DNA of 13,816 nucleotides from Candidatus Saccharibacteria bacterium CG_4_10_14_0_2_um_filter_52_9 (GCA_002792275.1 PFOA01000024.1:1-13816); one strand, 5' to 3'. Shown: positions 5,360-12,779, counted from the first letter of the stretch. The notes: a model not told the origin generated them from the letters alone. Translations and numbers: made by a program.

Positions 5360-6925
5360 ATGCCACAAAAACGCCCCCCTATTGCTAACTATGCCCAAAC
5401 TGCGTCTCAGCGGCCTATGCAGGATGTGCGCGCCGCCAAGGCGGCCGCCCAGTTTCCGGCGGTGGGCATGACCCTGCACAGCTATCAGTACGACCCGCGC
5501 GACCGCAAGCACCGGGCTCCCGGCCAGCCGCCACTTATCAAACAGGGTCGCTGGTACCGATTTTGGCATGGTTGGAGCCTCAAGCGAGTGGTGGTCAGCC
5601 TAGCGGTAGTGATTCTGCTGATCGGCGGCTTCGTGGGCGGCAAGTTCCTGTGGAACGCCCACAAGCTGTTCGGGGGTAATATTTTTGGCATCCTGCACTC
5701 CACCAAGCTCAAAGGCGAAGACGTCGGTCGTGTAAATATACTGTTGGCCGGCAATTCGGCCGATGATCCCGGTCACAGTGGTGCCAACCTCACCGATTCC
5801 ATCATGGTAATCAGCATTGATACCAGAAACAACAAGGCTTTCATGCTCAGCATTCCCAGAGACCTATGGGTTCATGTGCCGGGCGACGGCCACGAAAAAG
5901 TAAACCACGCCTACGTTACCGGCGAAGACAGTGATTTCAGCGAAGATGGTTACGCCAAGGGCGGCATGGGTCAGCTGGAACAGGTGGTTAGCAATAGCCT
6001 GGGAATGCCGATTAACTATTACGCCCTGGTTGACTACAATGCCTTGAAGCAAGCTGTAGACTCCGTGGGCGGCGTTGATTTTACCGTTAAGAGCAGTGAC
6101 CCGCGCGGCTTGTATGACCCTAACATCGACTGGTCGACTCGCGCCCACAACCCGTTGGTCAAGCTCACCAATGGCCCACATCACCTCAATGGCCAGCAGG
6201 CTCTGAACCTGGCCCGGGCCCGCGGCGATTCTTATAACTCATATGGCTTTGCGGCCAGCGACTTCGATCGTACCGAGCACCAGCGGCAATTACTGGTGGC
6301 TCTTAAAAATAAGGCTGTTTCGACCGGTACCCTGGCCAATCCCGCCAAGTTAAGCAGTCTATCCGACGCCATCGGTAATAATGTCAAAACCGATCTCCAG
6401 CTTAGCGAAGTTCACCGCCTTTACGATATTTCCAAAAAGATTAATAGCAACAACATTCAATCACTGAGCCTTAACAAGGCCGACGGCAAAAACCTGTTGG
6501 ACAGTTACGCGGCACCCGGTGGTCAATCAGCTCTGATACCGGCCGCCGGACTCGACGACTTTAGCGACATCAAGGCCTTTTTACTGCGCAAAATTTCGTC
6601 CGACCCGGTGGTGCAAGAGGCCGCCACGGTAGTGGTGCTGAATGGCACAACCGTTGACGGTCTGGCTACCAAGGTTGAACGCCGGTTGGTGAGCAAAAAC
6701 TTTTTGGTTGATGGCATTGGTGATGCCGGTAATATCGCCCAAGCCAGAACAGCCATTATCAATAACAGCGCCGGCAAAAAGCCGGCCACCAGCGCTGCCC
6801 TGGTAGGCTTGTTCGGTAATCACCTTACAACCCAGAACCCCTACGCCGGCAAATACGAGGCCGACTTTATCATCGTGCTAGGTACCGACCAGTCATCTGG
6901 CGGCTCTACCAAGACAACCAACTAG
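5360..6925 (+). CDS. LytR-CpsA-Psr (LCP) family glycopolymer transferase with LytR_C domain
   Basis: Protein of 521 residues. A basic, disordered cytoplasmic N-terminus (1-75) is followed by one transmembrane helix (77-95). The LCP domain (about 120-345) shows 'LTDSIMVISID' with Asp146, 'SIPRDLWV' with Arg167, 'VDSVGGVDFTV' (233-243), 'LARARGD' with Arg286/Arg288, and 'DFDRTEHQRQ' with Asp301, Arg304 and Arg309, the set that binds the pyrophosphate lipid and metal. A LytR_C domain follows (about 425-512, beginning 'VVVLNGTTVDGLA'). LCP enzymes transfer undecaprenyl-pyrophosphate-linked glycopolymers onto peptidoglycan or other envelope acceptors outside the cell. The divergent GT2 and the nearby GT-C and flippase-like genes suggest an envelope glycan neighbourhood, though co-function is inferred. 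Only 16 nt separate its stop from the Crp-like gene. Confidence 0.92.
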   Translation: MPQKRPPIANYAQTASQRPMQDVRAAKAAAQFPAVGMTLHSYQYDPRDRKHRAPGQPPLIKQGRWYRFWHGWSLKRVVVSLAVVILLIGGFVGGKFLWNAHKLFGGNIFGILHSTKLKGEDVGRVNILLAGNSADDPGHSGANLTDSIMVISIDTRNNKAFMLSIPRDLWVHVPGDGHEKVNHAYVTGEDSDFSEDGYAKGGMGQLEQVVSNSLGMPINYYALVDYNALKQAVDSVGGVDFTVKSSDPRGLYDPNIDWSTRAHNPLVKLTNGPHHLNGQQALNLARARGDSYNSYGFAASDFDRTEHQRQLLVALKNKAVSTGTLANPAKLSSLSDAIGNNVKTDLQLSEVHRLYDISKKINSNNIQSLSLNKADGKNLLDSYAAPGGQSALIPAAGLDDFSDIKAFLLRKISSDPVVQEAATVVVLNGTTVDGLATKVERRLVSKNFLVDGIGDAGNIAQARTAIINNSAGKKPATSAALVGLFGNHLTTQNPYAGKYEADFIIVLGTDQSSGGSTKTTN

Positions 6926-6926
6926 A

Positions 6927-6935
6927 TGGTATGCT
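6927..6935 (+). promoter_or_regulatory. Extended -10 for the Crp-like gene
   Basis: TG (6927-6928), one base, then TATGCT (6930-6935) form an extended -10. It ends 6 nt before ATG 6942 and overlaps the LCP gene's last bases, consistent with a leaderless RNA separate from LCP read-through. No -35 is visible. Confidence 0.4.
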
Positions 6936-6941
6936 CGGTGT

Positions 6942-7640
6942 ATGACTGATCAAGTGGCGGTAAATTATCTTCATGCCTTTTTAGAGCGTCACCCGGTGCG
7001 CAATTATAAAAAGGGTGAGATTGTTATTTTTCAGGGTGAGGCTCCGCGCAGTGCTTTTATAGTCAAAAAAGGCATTATTAAGGCCTATAATCTGAGTGTT
7101 AGCGGCGATGAAAAGCCGGTGGCGTTTTACTCTGACGATAATGCTTTTCCGGCCTCGTGGGTGTATGGCAAAGTAGCCAGCGCCATATATTATTACGAGG
7201 CCTTTACGCCCGATGTAGAGGTCTACGTTATTGATCGTGAAGAGTTCGTTAACTTCATCAAAAAACGTCCCGAGTTACTATACCAGGAGCTGGAGCGCTT
7301 GCTTGCCGACCAAATGGGCGGCTCACTGCGCCTGAACGCCCTACAGCACTCCAGGGCCAGCGACAAGCTGATCTATACCCTGCACTACCTGGCGCTAACA
7401 CACGGCAAGCCGGCAAGCGCAAACAATATCGAGATTATACTGGATCTGACACATCAGGATTTTGCCAATCTCACCGGTCTAACGCGAGAAACCGCCGCTA
7501 CTGAGCTTAACCGACTCAAGAAAAAAGGCGTTATTAACTACGGTAAGCACCGCCCCTACACGCTAAATATGAGCAGTTTAATGCAGTTACAAAACGATCA
7601 GTTTATTGCTGATATCCAGCCGGTTAAGCTGGCAGTTTAG
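6942..7640 (+). CDS. Crp/Fnr-superfamily transcription regulator
   Basis: Protein of 232 residues, the usual length. The N-terminal cyclic-nucleotide-binding-like beta roll (about 10-110) shows 'YKKGEIVIFQGEAPRSAFIVKKGIIKAY', the family's opening strands. A dimerisation helix (about 112-138) leads into a winged helix-turn-helix (about 165-208) with 'LTHQDFANLTGLTRETAATEL' in two helices and the wing 'KKKGVINYGKHRPYTL', closely matching the Crp recognition helix (S/T-R-E-T). The phosphate-binding cassette is not conserved: 'DNAFPASWVYGKVASAIYY' lacks the Arg-Ser/Ala signature, and there are no N-terminal cysteines for an FNR iron-sulfur cluster. Its ligand is therefore unknown, or it is ligand-independent. 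The gene converges with the response regulator and their ends overlap by 17 bp, so full-length transcripts could be antisense to one another. Confidence 0.88.
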   Translation: MTDQVAVNYLHAFLERHPVRNYKKGEIVIFQGEAPRSAFIVKKGIIKAYNLSVSGDEKPVAFYSDDNAFPASWVYGKVASAIYYYEAFTPDVEVYVIDREEFVNFIKKRPELLYQELERLLADQMGGSLRLNALQHSRASDKLIYTLHYLALTHGKPASANNIEIILDLTHQDFANLTGLTRETAATELNRLKKKGVINYGKHRPYTLNMSSLMQLQNDQFIADIQPVKLAV

Positions 7641-8016
7641 CGTCGTCGCTTGTCTGCAGAGTGTCGGTGACCACTCGCGCCAGGTTGTGGGGAGCTGTCC
7701 AGGATTTTATAATTGCCCGGCTGGCTCCGAACTTATAAGATTCGGCTACCTCTGGTGAGTTTTCCATATTGGTGAAGATCAGGATTTTTACTTTGTTATG
7801 TTTTTTGGGGGCATCCCACTTCTTTAAGAATTCCAGCCCGCCCATAATCGGCATTAACAGATCTAAAAGCACCAGATCAGGCTCGAAATTTTTTAGCTTT
7901 TCTAAGGCCTCTTGGCCATCAAAGGCCTCGACTACCTCGTACCCCTCGTGCCGCAGGATAATGCAGTAGGCGTTGTTCAGGTCGTGGTCATCTTCTACAA
8001 CAAGTATTCGAGCCAA
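7624..8016 (-). CDS. Single-domain response regulator (CheY-like receiver)
   Basis: Protein of 130 residues, a complete receiver domain without output domain. Acid pocket Asp9/Asp10 ('VVEDDHD'), phospho-acceptor Asp52 in 'LLDLLMP', Thr82 ('IFTNME') and the conserved Lys104 in 'AIIKSWTAPH' are all present, so it should be phosphorylatable. Output must go through protein-protein contact, as with CheY or Spo0F. The start is a TTG at 8016, supported by GGAGG 7 nt upstream. It lies 81 bp downstream of the histidine kinase on the same strand but also has its own promoter-like TATAAT, so it may be made in excess of the kinase. Its last 17 bp overlap the convergent Crp-like gene. Confidence 0.9.
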   Translation of the reverse strand: MARILVVEDDHDLNNAYCIILRHEGYEVVEAFDGQEALEKLKNFEPDLVLLDLLMPIMGGLEFLKKWDAPKKHNKVKILIFTNMENSPEVAESYKFGASRAIIKSWTAPHNLARVVTDTLQTSDDAKLPA

Positions 8017-8023
8017 GGGTGAG

Positions 8024-8048
8024 CCTCCGCTTATAATTCAATATTATA
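8024..8048 (-). promoter_or_regulatory. -10 box and strong Shine-Dalgarno for the response regulator
   Basis: On the minus strand TATAAT (8048 to 8043) predicts a transcript starting near 8035. GGAGG (8028 to 8024) lies 7 nt before a TTG codon (8016), which decides this unusual start. A second -10-like TATAAG (8035 to 8030) overlaps the leader. Confidence 0.5.
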
Positions 8049-8097
8049 GTTATAGCATACTGAGTCCAGGTACGCAGTATGGAATTTTTTACAGGAA

Positions 8098-9249
8098 CTA
8101 AGCTTTAGCTTTCTTACGGCTCGAAGACTTTTTATTCGGTAAAGTCCTGGGCAGCGTAAAAAAGAAATTGGTGCCTGCGCCTTCCTCGCTGTGAAACCAG
8201 ATTTTGCCATCCAGAGTATCGAGTAGACCTTTTACCAGGTACAGCCCCAGCCCGGTGCCGGTAGTCTCACGCTTGACGATGTTTTGAGCACGGAAAAACT
8301 TGCTGAACACCTGATCCTGAGAAAACTTGGGAATTCCCCAGCCGCTGTCGGTAACCTCTACCTGTACTTCGTTGCGGTGCGGCCGAATAGTTATTGTGAC
8401 TTGCCCGTTGTCGGGGGTGTACTTTATGGCGTTGGACACCAGGTTGGTGACGATTTCCTTGACAATCAGGGCATCGGTTTTAATCGCCGTACTGCCCTTG
8501 CCGCGAAGCTGTAATTTTAGGTCGATTGACTTAGCGGTGGCCATCAGCTCAAGCTCGGGCATTAGCTCTTCTACCAGCTCATTCAGTTTGACCAGCTTGG
8601 GCGAAATGGCAATCGTGCCGCTTTCGATACGGGTTATATTCAATAAGGTGCTGATGAGCTCGTTCATGCGGTTGGTGGCACCAACAATGGTGCTCAGAGA
8701 CTTGTTCTGGGCTTCGTTCAGATCGCCCATGTAGCCGTCGGTCAGCATGTGGGTGTAAGTTTTAATCGCTGATAGCGGTGTGCGTAACTGGTGTGAAGCC
8801 AGTGAGATAAACTCGCTTTTCATGCGGTCGACCTCTTGTTCCAGTGAAATATCGCGGAACACCTCTATAGCGCCCAGAGGCTTACCGTTAAGCAGAATCG
8901 GCGATACGTTGATGGAAACCGGTATTTCCTGGCCATCCTGCCGGCGATAAAACATTTTTTCGGCTATTGGCCGACCGGTGAGGAAGGCTTTGGTGATTGG
9001 CCGGTCTATCAAATTTGTCGGCACATCATCGGCCGATACGGCAATAATCTTTTTGGGAAACCAGGTGCCCACCAGCTCATCCTCGCTGTAGCCTAGTATG
9101 CCTTGTGCGGCCGGATTAACTCTGGTGATTCTGCCGAATTCGTCGGTAGAGATGGCACCGTCGCCAATACTGGTAAACAATGCCTCAACTTCTGCCTGAC
9201 GCTCGTGGGCGGTGCGCCGTGGAGCCGACGGCATGTCTGTCTCAGCCAT
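8098..9249 (-). CDS. Soluble PAS-domain sensor histidine kinase
   Basis: Protein of 383 residues with no transmembrane segment. A PAS domain (about 20-135) shows 'SIGDGAISTDEFGRITRVNPAAQ', 'ILGYSEDELVG' and the PAC-like 'YRRQDGQEIPVSINVSPI'. HisKA follows with H-box 'SLASHQLRTPLSAIK' (phospho-His153). The HATPase_c domain has the N box 'TNLVSNAIKYTPDNG', G1 'VTDSGWGIP', F box 'FSKFFRA', G2 'TTGTGLGLYLVKGL' and the final 'GAGTNFFFTLP'. The Lys/Arg-rich tail is 'KKSSSRKKAKA'. All catalytic boxes look intact. It likely phosphorylates the receiver protein encoded just downstream, in response to a cytoplasmic or membrane-protein-relayed cue. ATG 9249 is preferred (8-nt overlap with the upstream stop, translational coupling); an in-frame GTG at 9258 is the alternative. 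Confidence 0.92.
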   Translation of the reverse strand: MAETDMPSAPRRTAHERQAEVEALFTSIGDGAISTDEFGRITRVNPAAQGILGYSEDELVGTWFPKKIIAVSADDVPTNLIDRPITKAFLTGRPIAEKMFYRRQDGQEIPVSINVSPILLNGKPLGAIEVFRDISLEQEVDRMKSEFISLASHQLRTPLSAIKTYTHMLTDGYMGDLNEAQNKSLSTIVGATNRMNELISTLLNITRIESGTIAISPKLVKLNELVEELMPELELMATAKSIDLKLQLRGKGSTAIKTDALIVKEIVTNLVSNAIKYTPDNGQVTITIRPHRNEVQVEVTDSGWGIPKFSQDQVFSKFFRAQNIVKRETTGTGLGLYLVKGLLDTLDGKIWFHSEEGAGTNFFFTLPRTLPNKKSSSRKKAKA

Positions 9250-9511
9250 GTTTGCCACCCGTCCTGGCGGCCAATTTGCGTAGTTCGTTAGTGTATTCTT
9301 CGATGATGTCGCCGTCTTCTGTCAGCAGTGACACAACAGCCTTGATCCAATCGATCAGGCTCAGTAAGTCAGCTTGAGATAATTCAGAAGGAGATTTGTG
9401 TAAGTGATCTTCGACTTGCCGGGCAATAAATCTATCGGCCGTCGGGCCCAGATAGGCGTGGGTGACCTGCACCACTTGATCATAAACAGAATCGGGCTGG
9501 CTAGCGGCCAT
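9242..9511 (-). CDS. Small all-helical protein encoded upstream of the histidine kinase
   Basis: Protein of 89 residues, soluble and predicted helical. The core reads 'AYLGPTADRFIARQVEDHL', then 'SELSQADLLSLIDWIKAVV' and 'LLTEDGDIIEEYTNELRKLA'. The G-P-x-A-x-x-F-I-x-x-Q pattern followed by two helices recalls small DUF8082-type domains seen near protein kinases, but that comparison is from memory and weak. Its placement between a membrane protein and a membrane-free kinase, overlapping the kinase start by 8 nt, suggests an adaptor or kinase modulator. No catalytic residues are evident. Start ATG 9511 is fixed by GAGGAGGTG 7 nt upstream. Confidence 0.75.
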   Translation of the reverse strand: MAASQPDSVYDQVVQVTHAYLGPTADRFIARQVEDHLHKSPSELSQADLLSLIDWIKAVVSLLTEDGDIIEEYTNELRKLAARTGGKHG

Positions 9512-9515
9512 GACG

Positions 9516-10166
9516 CTACACCTCCTCGATCTTCTTCAGTCGTCCGGCACCGATGATAAGCATGACAAAGCCGGCACCGCCCAATATCCTGAAAATAAGC
9601 GTCAGTAGCAGTCTGTAATCGAGTGTCAGGTACCCTGGGCTGGGGCGGATGCCATTTAGGTATTGCAGAGCTATGGAGCTGAAGATAACTGCCAACAGGC
9701 CTACAAACCAGGCATAAAGATAAGGAATAATGACACTGACCACCACTAACCAGACGGGCAGAAAGTACGGGTTTTTGGCTGACGCCAGACTGCCCAGGTC
9801 GAAATTGGCCAGTAAGGCAATCAGCGCCGGTAGTGGCAGGCTCCAGGCCAGCAGGGTTGCGCCGCGAGCCAGAGCTGCAAAATGGGAACCCTCGGAGGTC
9901 TTGCCGATTGAGGCGGCGTATTGCCGCAAGCGGTCGGAGCCCATAAAGGCCACAAACCACACCATTAGCGAGGGTAATGATACTGCTAAAAATATAATCC
10001 GATACTCGATCGGGCTCAATCGATAGGCTGACATGGCTTCATGACTGACTGGCAGAATAAAAATTAACAGCGTATAAAGTAATGCCAAAAACACAAAACC
10101 GGGCATTGCATTAGTAACAATGCGACGGGCAGTCTGCTTAAGGGTCTTGATGGCTTGCTTTGTCAT
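9516..10166 (-). CDS. Multi-pass membrane protein of unknown function heading the signalling operon
   Basis: Protein of 216 residues with about six hydrophobic segments: roughly 20-38, 55-75, 100-122, 134-155, 157-180 and 188-208. The N-terminus is basic (MTKQAIKTLKQTARR) and so probably cytoplasmic, and the short C-terminus 'GRLKKIEEV' is also charged. No family is recognised: no catalytic motif, no cysteines and few polar membrane residues. It is the first gene before the 89-residue protein, kinase and receiver genes, and its last codons form the next gene's Shine-Dalgarno. It is thus a candidate membrane input for a kinase that has no membrane domain of its own. Start ATG 10166 is chosen; the frame extends to 10247, but the added residues would run into the divergent promoter region and look non-coding. 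No clear promoter was found for it. Confidence 0.72.
   Translation of the reverse strand: MTKQAIKTLKQTARRIVTNAMPGFVFLALLYTLLIFILPVSHEAMSAYRLSPIEYRIIFLAVSLPSLMVWFVAFMGSDRLRQYAASIGKTSEGSHFAALARGATLLAWSLPLPALIALLANFDLGSLASAKNPYFLPVWLVVVSVIIPYLYAWFVGLLAVIFSSIALQYLNGIRPSPGYLTLDYRLLLTLIFRILGGAGFVMLIIGAGRLKKIEEV
9519..9527 (-). promoter_or_regulatory. Shine-Dalgarno embedded in the end of the upstream gene
   Basis: GAGGAGGTG on the minus strand (9527 to 9519) encodes the final Glu-Glu-Val of the membrane protein and also forms a near-perfect Shine-Dalgarno 7 nt before ATG 9511. Translation of the two genes is likely coupled. Confidence 0.75.
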
Positions 10167-10229
10167 AAATCTGTCTACAGGTCTATTAAAGCATACCCTC
10201 GTATTAACGCCGGTAAGATTTTCTACATC

Positions 10230-10258
10230 TTGTGCTTGGCCTGTCACTCGGCAATAAT
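10230..10258 (+). promoter_or_regulatory. Promoter for the second UPF0104 gene
   Basis: TTGTGC (10230-10235), a 17-nt spacer and AATAAT (10253-10258) are followed by exactly 7 nt and ATG 10266. This predicts a leaderless RNA; no Shine-Dalgarno is present. The rest of the 99-bp divergent gap (10167-10265) shows nothing else convincing. Confidence 0.45.
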
Positions 10259-10265
10259 AGGCTTT

Positions 10266-11210
10266 ATGGCGGACTCACCATCACATTTTAAGCCACAGAA
10301 GCGATATCTTATGCTGGTGGCTTTGCTGGCCCTGGCGATCTACGTGTTGTTGCCGCAATTGGGCGATTTTCGCTCCAGCTGGCAGCAGTTGCAACACCCG
10401 GCGCTAGACTGGACAGCCCTGGCTATTGCCCTGTCATTCGGCACCTACCTGGCCGCCGCCGCAACCTATTACTTATTGGCGCTAAAGCCACTGCGTTATG
10501 GCCGCACAGTTTTAGTTCAGTTGGCGGCGATGTTTATTAACCGCTTACTACCGGCCGGTATCGGCGCGTTGGGCGCAAACTATGCCTACTTAAGGCATTC
10601 CAAGCACAGCTCCGGGCAAGCCGCCGGCATCGTAGCCTTTAATAACCTGCTGGGCTTTGCCGGACACAGTTTGTTAGTCGGCGGCACCCTGCTGGCCTTT
10701 CGCGGCCAATTGCAATCAATTAACAAACCTGCTCTGTCTCACGGTTTGGCCGCCTGGGCTGTAGCCGCCGTAATGATTGTACTGATTATTGCCATCGTGG
10801 CCGGTCGGGAGCGGTTTCGGCGAACGGCGGCCGATGTAAAACAGCAATTCCAAACCTATGGCCAGCGGCCGTTTCGTACCTCATCAGCCCTGCTCAGCTC
10901 AATCGCCCTAACGCTCTGCAACGTCCTTGCCCTGTACGCCTGCGCCCAGGCCTTTTCTGTTCACTTGGCCTTCAGCACTGTACTGATAATCTTTACCTTT
11001 GGCATCAGTCTGGGCACGGCCGTGCCGACCCCGGGCGGCCTGGGCGGTTTCGAGGCCGGGCTGGTGGCCGGCTTTGTGGCCTATCACGTCCCGAACTCCA
11101 CCGCCTTGGCCGCGGCTCTGTTGTACAGGCTGATCAGCTACTGGCTGGCACTACTGGCCGGCAGTGTGGCTTTTGTAATTTGTGATCGACGACGCTTATT
11201 GCAGACCTGA
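10266..11210 (+). CDS. Flippase-like UPF0104 / LPG synthase TM-domain protein (second copy)
   Basis: Protein of 314 residues with about eight transmembrane segments. Family signatures are 'AAMFINRLLPAGIGALGANYAYLR', read here as the N-R-x-x-P-x-G-x-G motif, and 'AVPTPGGLGGFEAGLVAGF' near residues 255-273, the P-x-P-G-G-x-G-x-x-E loop. This copy keeps the canonical motifs better than the first UPF0104 protein at 2001-2867, and the two are too divergent to be a recent duplication. No aminoacyltransferase domain follows. The role is probably lipid or polyprenyl-linked intermediate handling in the membrane, but the substrate is unknown. ATG 10266 is chosen from the promoter spacing; the frame extends upstream to 10155 through non-coding-looking sequence. 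It ends one base before the convergent ABC permease. Confidence 0.85.
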   Translation: MADSPSHFKPQKRYLMLVALLALAIYVLLPQLGDFRSSWQQLQHPALDWTALAIALSFGTYLAAAATYYLLALKPLRYGRTVLVQLAAMFINRLLPAGIGALGANYAYLRHSKHSSGQAAGIVAFNNLLGFAGHSLLVGGTLLAFRGQLQSINKPALSHGLAAWAVAAVMIVLIIAIVAGRERFRRTAADVKQQFQTYGQRPFRTSSALLSSIALTLCNVLALYACAQAFSVHLAFSTVLIIFTFGISLGTAVPTPGGLGGFEAGLVAGFVAYHVPNSTALAAALLYRLISYWLALLAGSVAFVICDRRRLLQT

Positions 11211-11211
11211 G

Positions 11212-11958
11212 TTACATCTGGATGCGGTTGAAACGATTAACGGCAAAGTACATGCAAGCCGCCAGCGTAACGGCAATAACGATCAAATCTTTTTCCAGAC
11301 CGAAGTGTGTCTGGTTGGCCAGCAGGTAGCGCAAAGCATCGACCATGTAGGATATAGGGTTGTAGGAACTCATGATCCGCAAGAAGGTTGGGACGCTGTT
11401 CAACGGGTAAAGCGCGCTCGACAGGAAGAATAGGGGCATAACTAATAAGTTATTGATGCCCTGAAAGCCTTGAAAATCATCAACCATCGAGGCGATGCCG
11501 GCGCCCAGGCAAGCTAAAGCCAGGCAGATCGCAACCAGCAATCCGAAAGCCGGAACCACCAGCAACCAGTCGTATGGTCGGAAGCCCAACAGCATAGAAA
11601 TAAAAAACACCAGCATGCCCTGCATAATGGAAACCGTGGCGCCGCCCAGAGCGCTGCCGATCAGGATTTTAGCGCGCGACACCGGTGTTACCAAAAGTTC
11701 CGATAAGAAGCCAAAGCGCTTGTCCATCAGAATAATCACCCCCCAGAAGATACCGGATAGTAATACCGTTTGGGTAATAATGCCGGGTACCAGGAACTGC
11801 ATGTAGTCGCCCTCGCCGGCACGTTTATAAATTGCTCCAATGCCGTATCCCAGCGCTAGCAGTAGTAAAATCGGTTGGCCGAGAGTGCCCATAATGCGGG
11901 AGCCGCTACGATAGTAGCGTCTGATCTGTCTCTGCCACAGAGCGTAGATTACCTCCAT
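11212..11958 (-). CDS. ABC-2 type exporter permease (DrrB-like)
   Basis: Protein of 248 residues with six transmembrane segments and the ABC2_membrane layout: N-terminal amphipathic 'WQRQIRRYYRSGSRIMGTLGQP', a short extracellular loop ('AGEGDYMQFLVPGI'), cytoplasmic 'MDKRFGFLSELLVTPVSRAKILIG' (the coupling segment typical of DrrB/NodJ permeases), and a late 'FFLSSALYPLNSVPTFLRIMSSYNPISYMVDALR' loop, the hallmark P-x-x-Y-x-x-D region. It pairs with the ATPase encoded just upstream to export an unknown substrate (lipid, polyketide-like compound or glycan). Translation is coupled: the ATPase stop and this start overlap as TAATG with a TAAGG Shine-Dalgarno just before. Confidence 0.92.
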   Translation of the reverse strand: MEVIYALWQRQIRRYYRSGSRIMGTLGQPILLLLALGYGIGAIYKRAGEGDYMQFLVPGIITQTVLLSGIFWGVIILMDKRFGFLSELLVTPVSRAKILIGSALGGATVSIMQGMLVFFISMLLGFRPYDWLLVVPAFGLLVAICLALACLGAGIASMVDDFQGFQGINNLLVMPLFFLSSALYPLNSVPTFLRIMSSYNPISYMVDALRYLLANQTHFGLEKDLIVIAVTLAACMYFAVNRFNRIQM

Positions 11959-12767
11959 TACCTTAACTTTGTGTTGCGCAGAGCCATTTTAAAGTTCAGG
12001 CCATTGTTGTTGCCACTGTCGGCCTCATCGCGGGTGGTTGAGCCGGTTAGCTTCAGGTAGGCGGCTTCCAAAGTTTTGGTACCGGTTTGCTGGCACAGTT
12101 CGGCGGTGGTGCCGGTGGTGATAATTTTGCCGTGATCGATAATCGCGATTCGTTCGGCGACTGCTTCGGCCTCATCCAGGTAGTGGGTGGTAAAGAAGAT
12201 AGTCATGCCCTTTTCCTGGCTGAGCTTTCTGACATAATCCCACATCAGGTTGCGGGTTTGGGTATCCAGACCCAGAGTAGGTTCGTCAAGAAACAGAATC
12301 TTTGGTTCGTGTAGTAGGCCGCGGGCAATTTCCAGACGGCGGCGCATTCCGCCGGAGAAGGTTTTGATCATAGAGTCTTTGCGGCTCCAGAGCTCGACCA
12401 GCTCAAGCAGGTCCTGGATGCGTTTTTGGCGTTCGGCTTTGGGCACTTCGTAGAGCACGGCATGCAGTTCCATGTTTTCATAGGCCGACAGCTCTTCGTC
12501 AAGACTGGGATCCTGAAAAACAATGCCAAACGATTTGCGGGCGTAGTTTTGCTCCTTGGTAACGTCGTGGCCGGCCAGCTGAAGGCGGCCGCTGGTGGGG
12601 CGCAACATGGTAGTCAGCATCTTGATGGTGGTACTCTTGCCGGCACCATTGGGGCCCAAAAAGGCAAAAATCTCACCTTTTTTGACATCAAAAGAAATAC
12701 CGTCAACGGCTTTTATATCGCCGAACTGCTTAACGACATTTTTTGCGGTGATAATTGACTGGGCCAT
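11958..12767 (-). CDS. ABC exporter ATPase subunit (DrrA/CcmA-like)
   Basis: Protein of 269 residues with a complete nucleotide-binding domain: Walker A 'GPNGAGKST' (38-46), Q-loop Gln85 in 'VFQDPSLDEELSAYEN', signature 'FSGGMRRRLEIARGL' (137-151), Walker B 'ILFLDEPTLGLD' (157-168) and switch His195 in 'FFTTHYLDEAEA'. The ' DPSLDEELSAYEN' and 'MRRRLEIARGL' stretches are typical of the DrrA subfamily of drug/lipid exporters. The C-terminal 35 residues after 'LEAAYLKLTG' are hydrophilic and specific to this protein. It forms a transporter with the permease encoded downstream. ATG 12767 follows a -10 TATACT by 12 nt with GTAGG between. Upstream palindromes suggest repressor control. Confidence 0.95.
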   Translation of the reverse strand: MAQSIITAKNVVKQFGDIKAVDGISFDVKKGEIFAFLGPNGAGKSTTIKMLTTMLRPTSGRLQLAGHDVTKEQNYARKSFGIVFQDPSLDEELSAYENMELHAVLYEVPKAERQKRIQDLLELVELWSRKDSMIKTFSGGMRRRLEIARGLLHEPKILFLDEPTLGLDTQTRNLMWDYVRKLSQEKGMTIFFTTHYLDEAEAVAERIAIIDHGKIITTGTTAELCQQTGTKTLEAAYLKLTGSTTRDEADSGNNNGLNFKMALRNTKLR

Positions 12768-12779
12768 GTATTACCTACC

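Noticed and set aside
9361..9960. Minus-strand frame of 199 codons
   Set aside because: It overlaps both the 89-residue gene and the membrane-protein gene in another frame, and its Cys/Arg/Pro-rich composition resembles no family.
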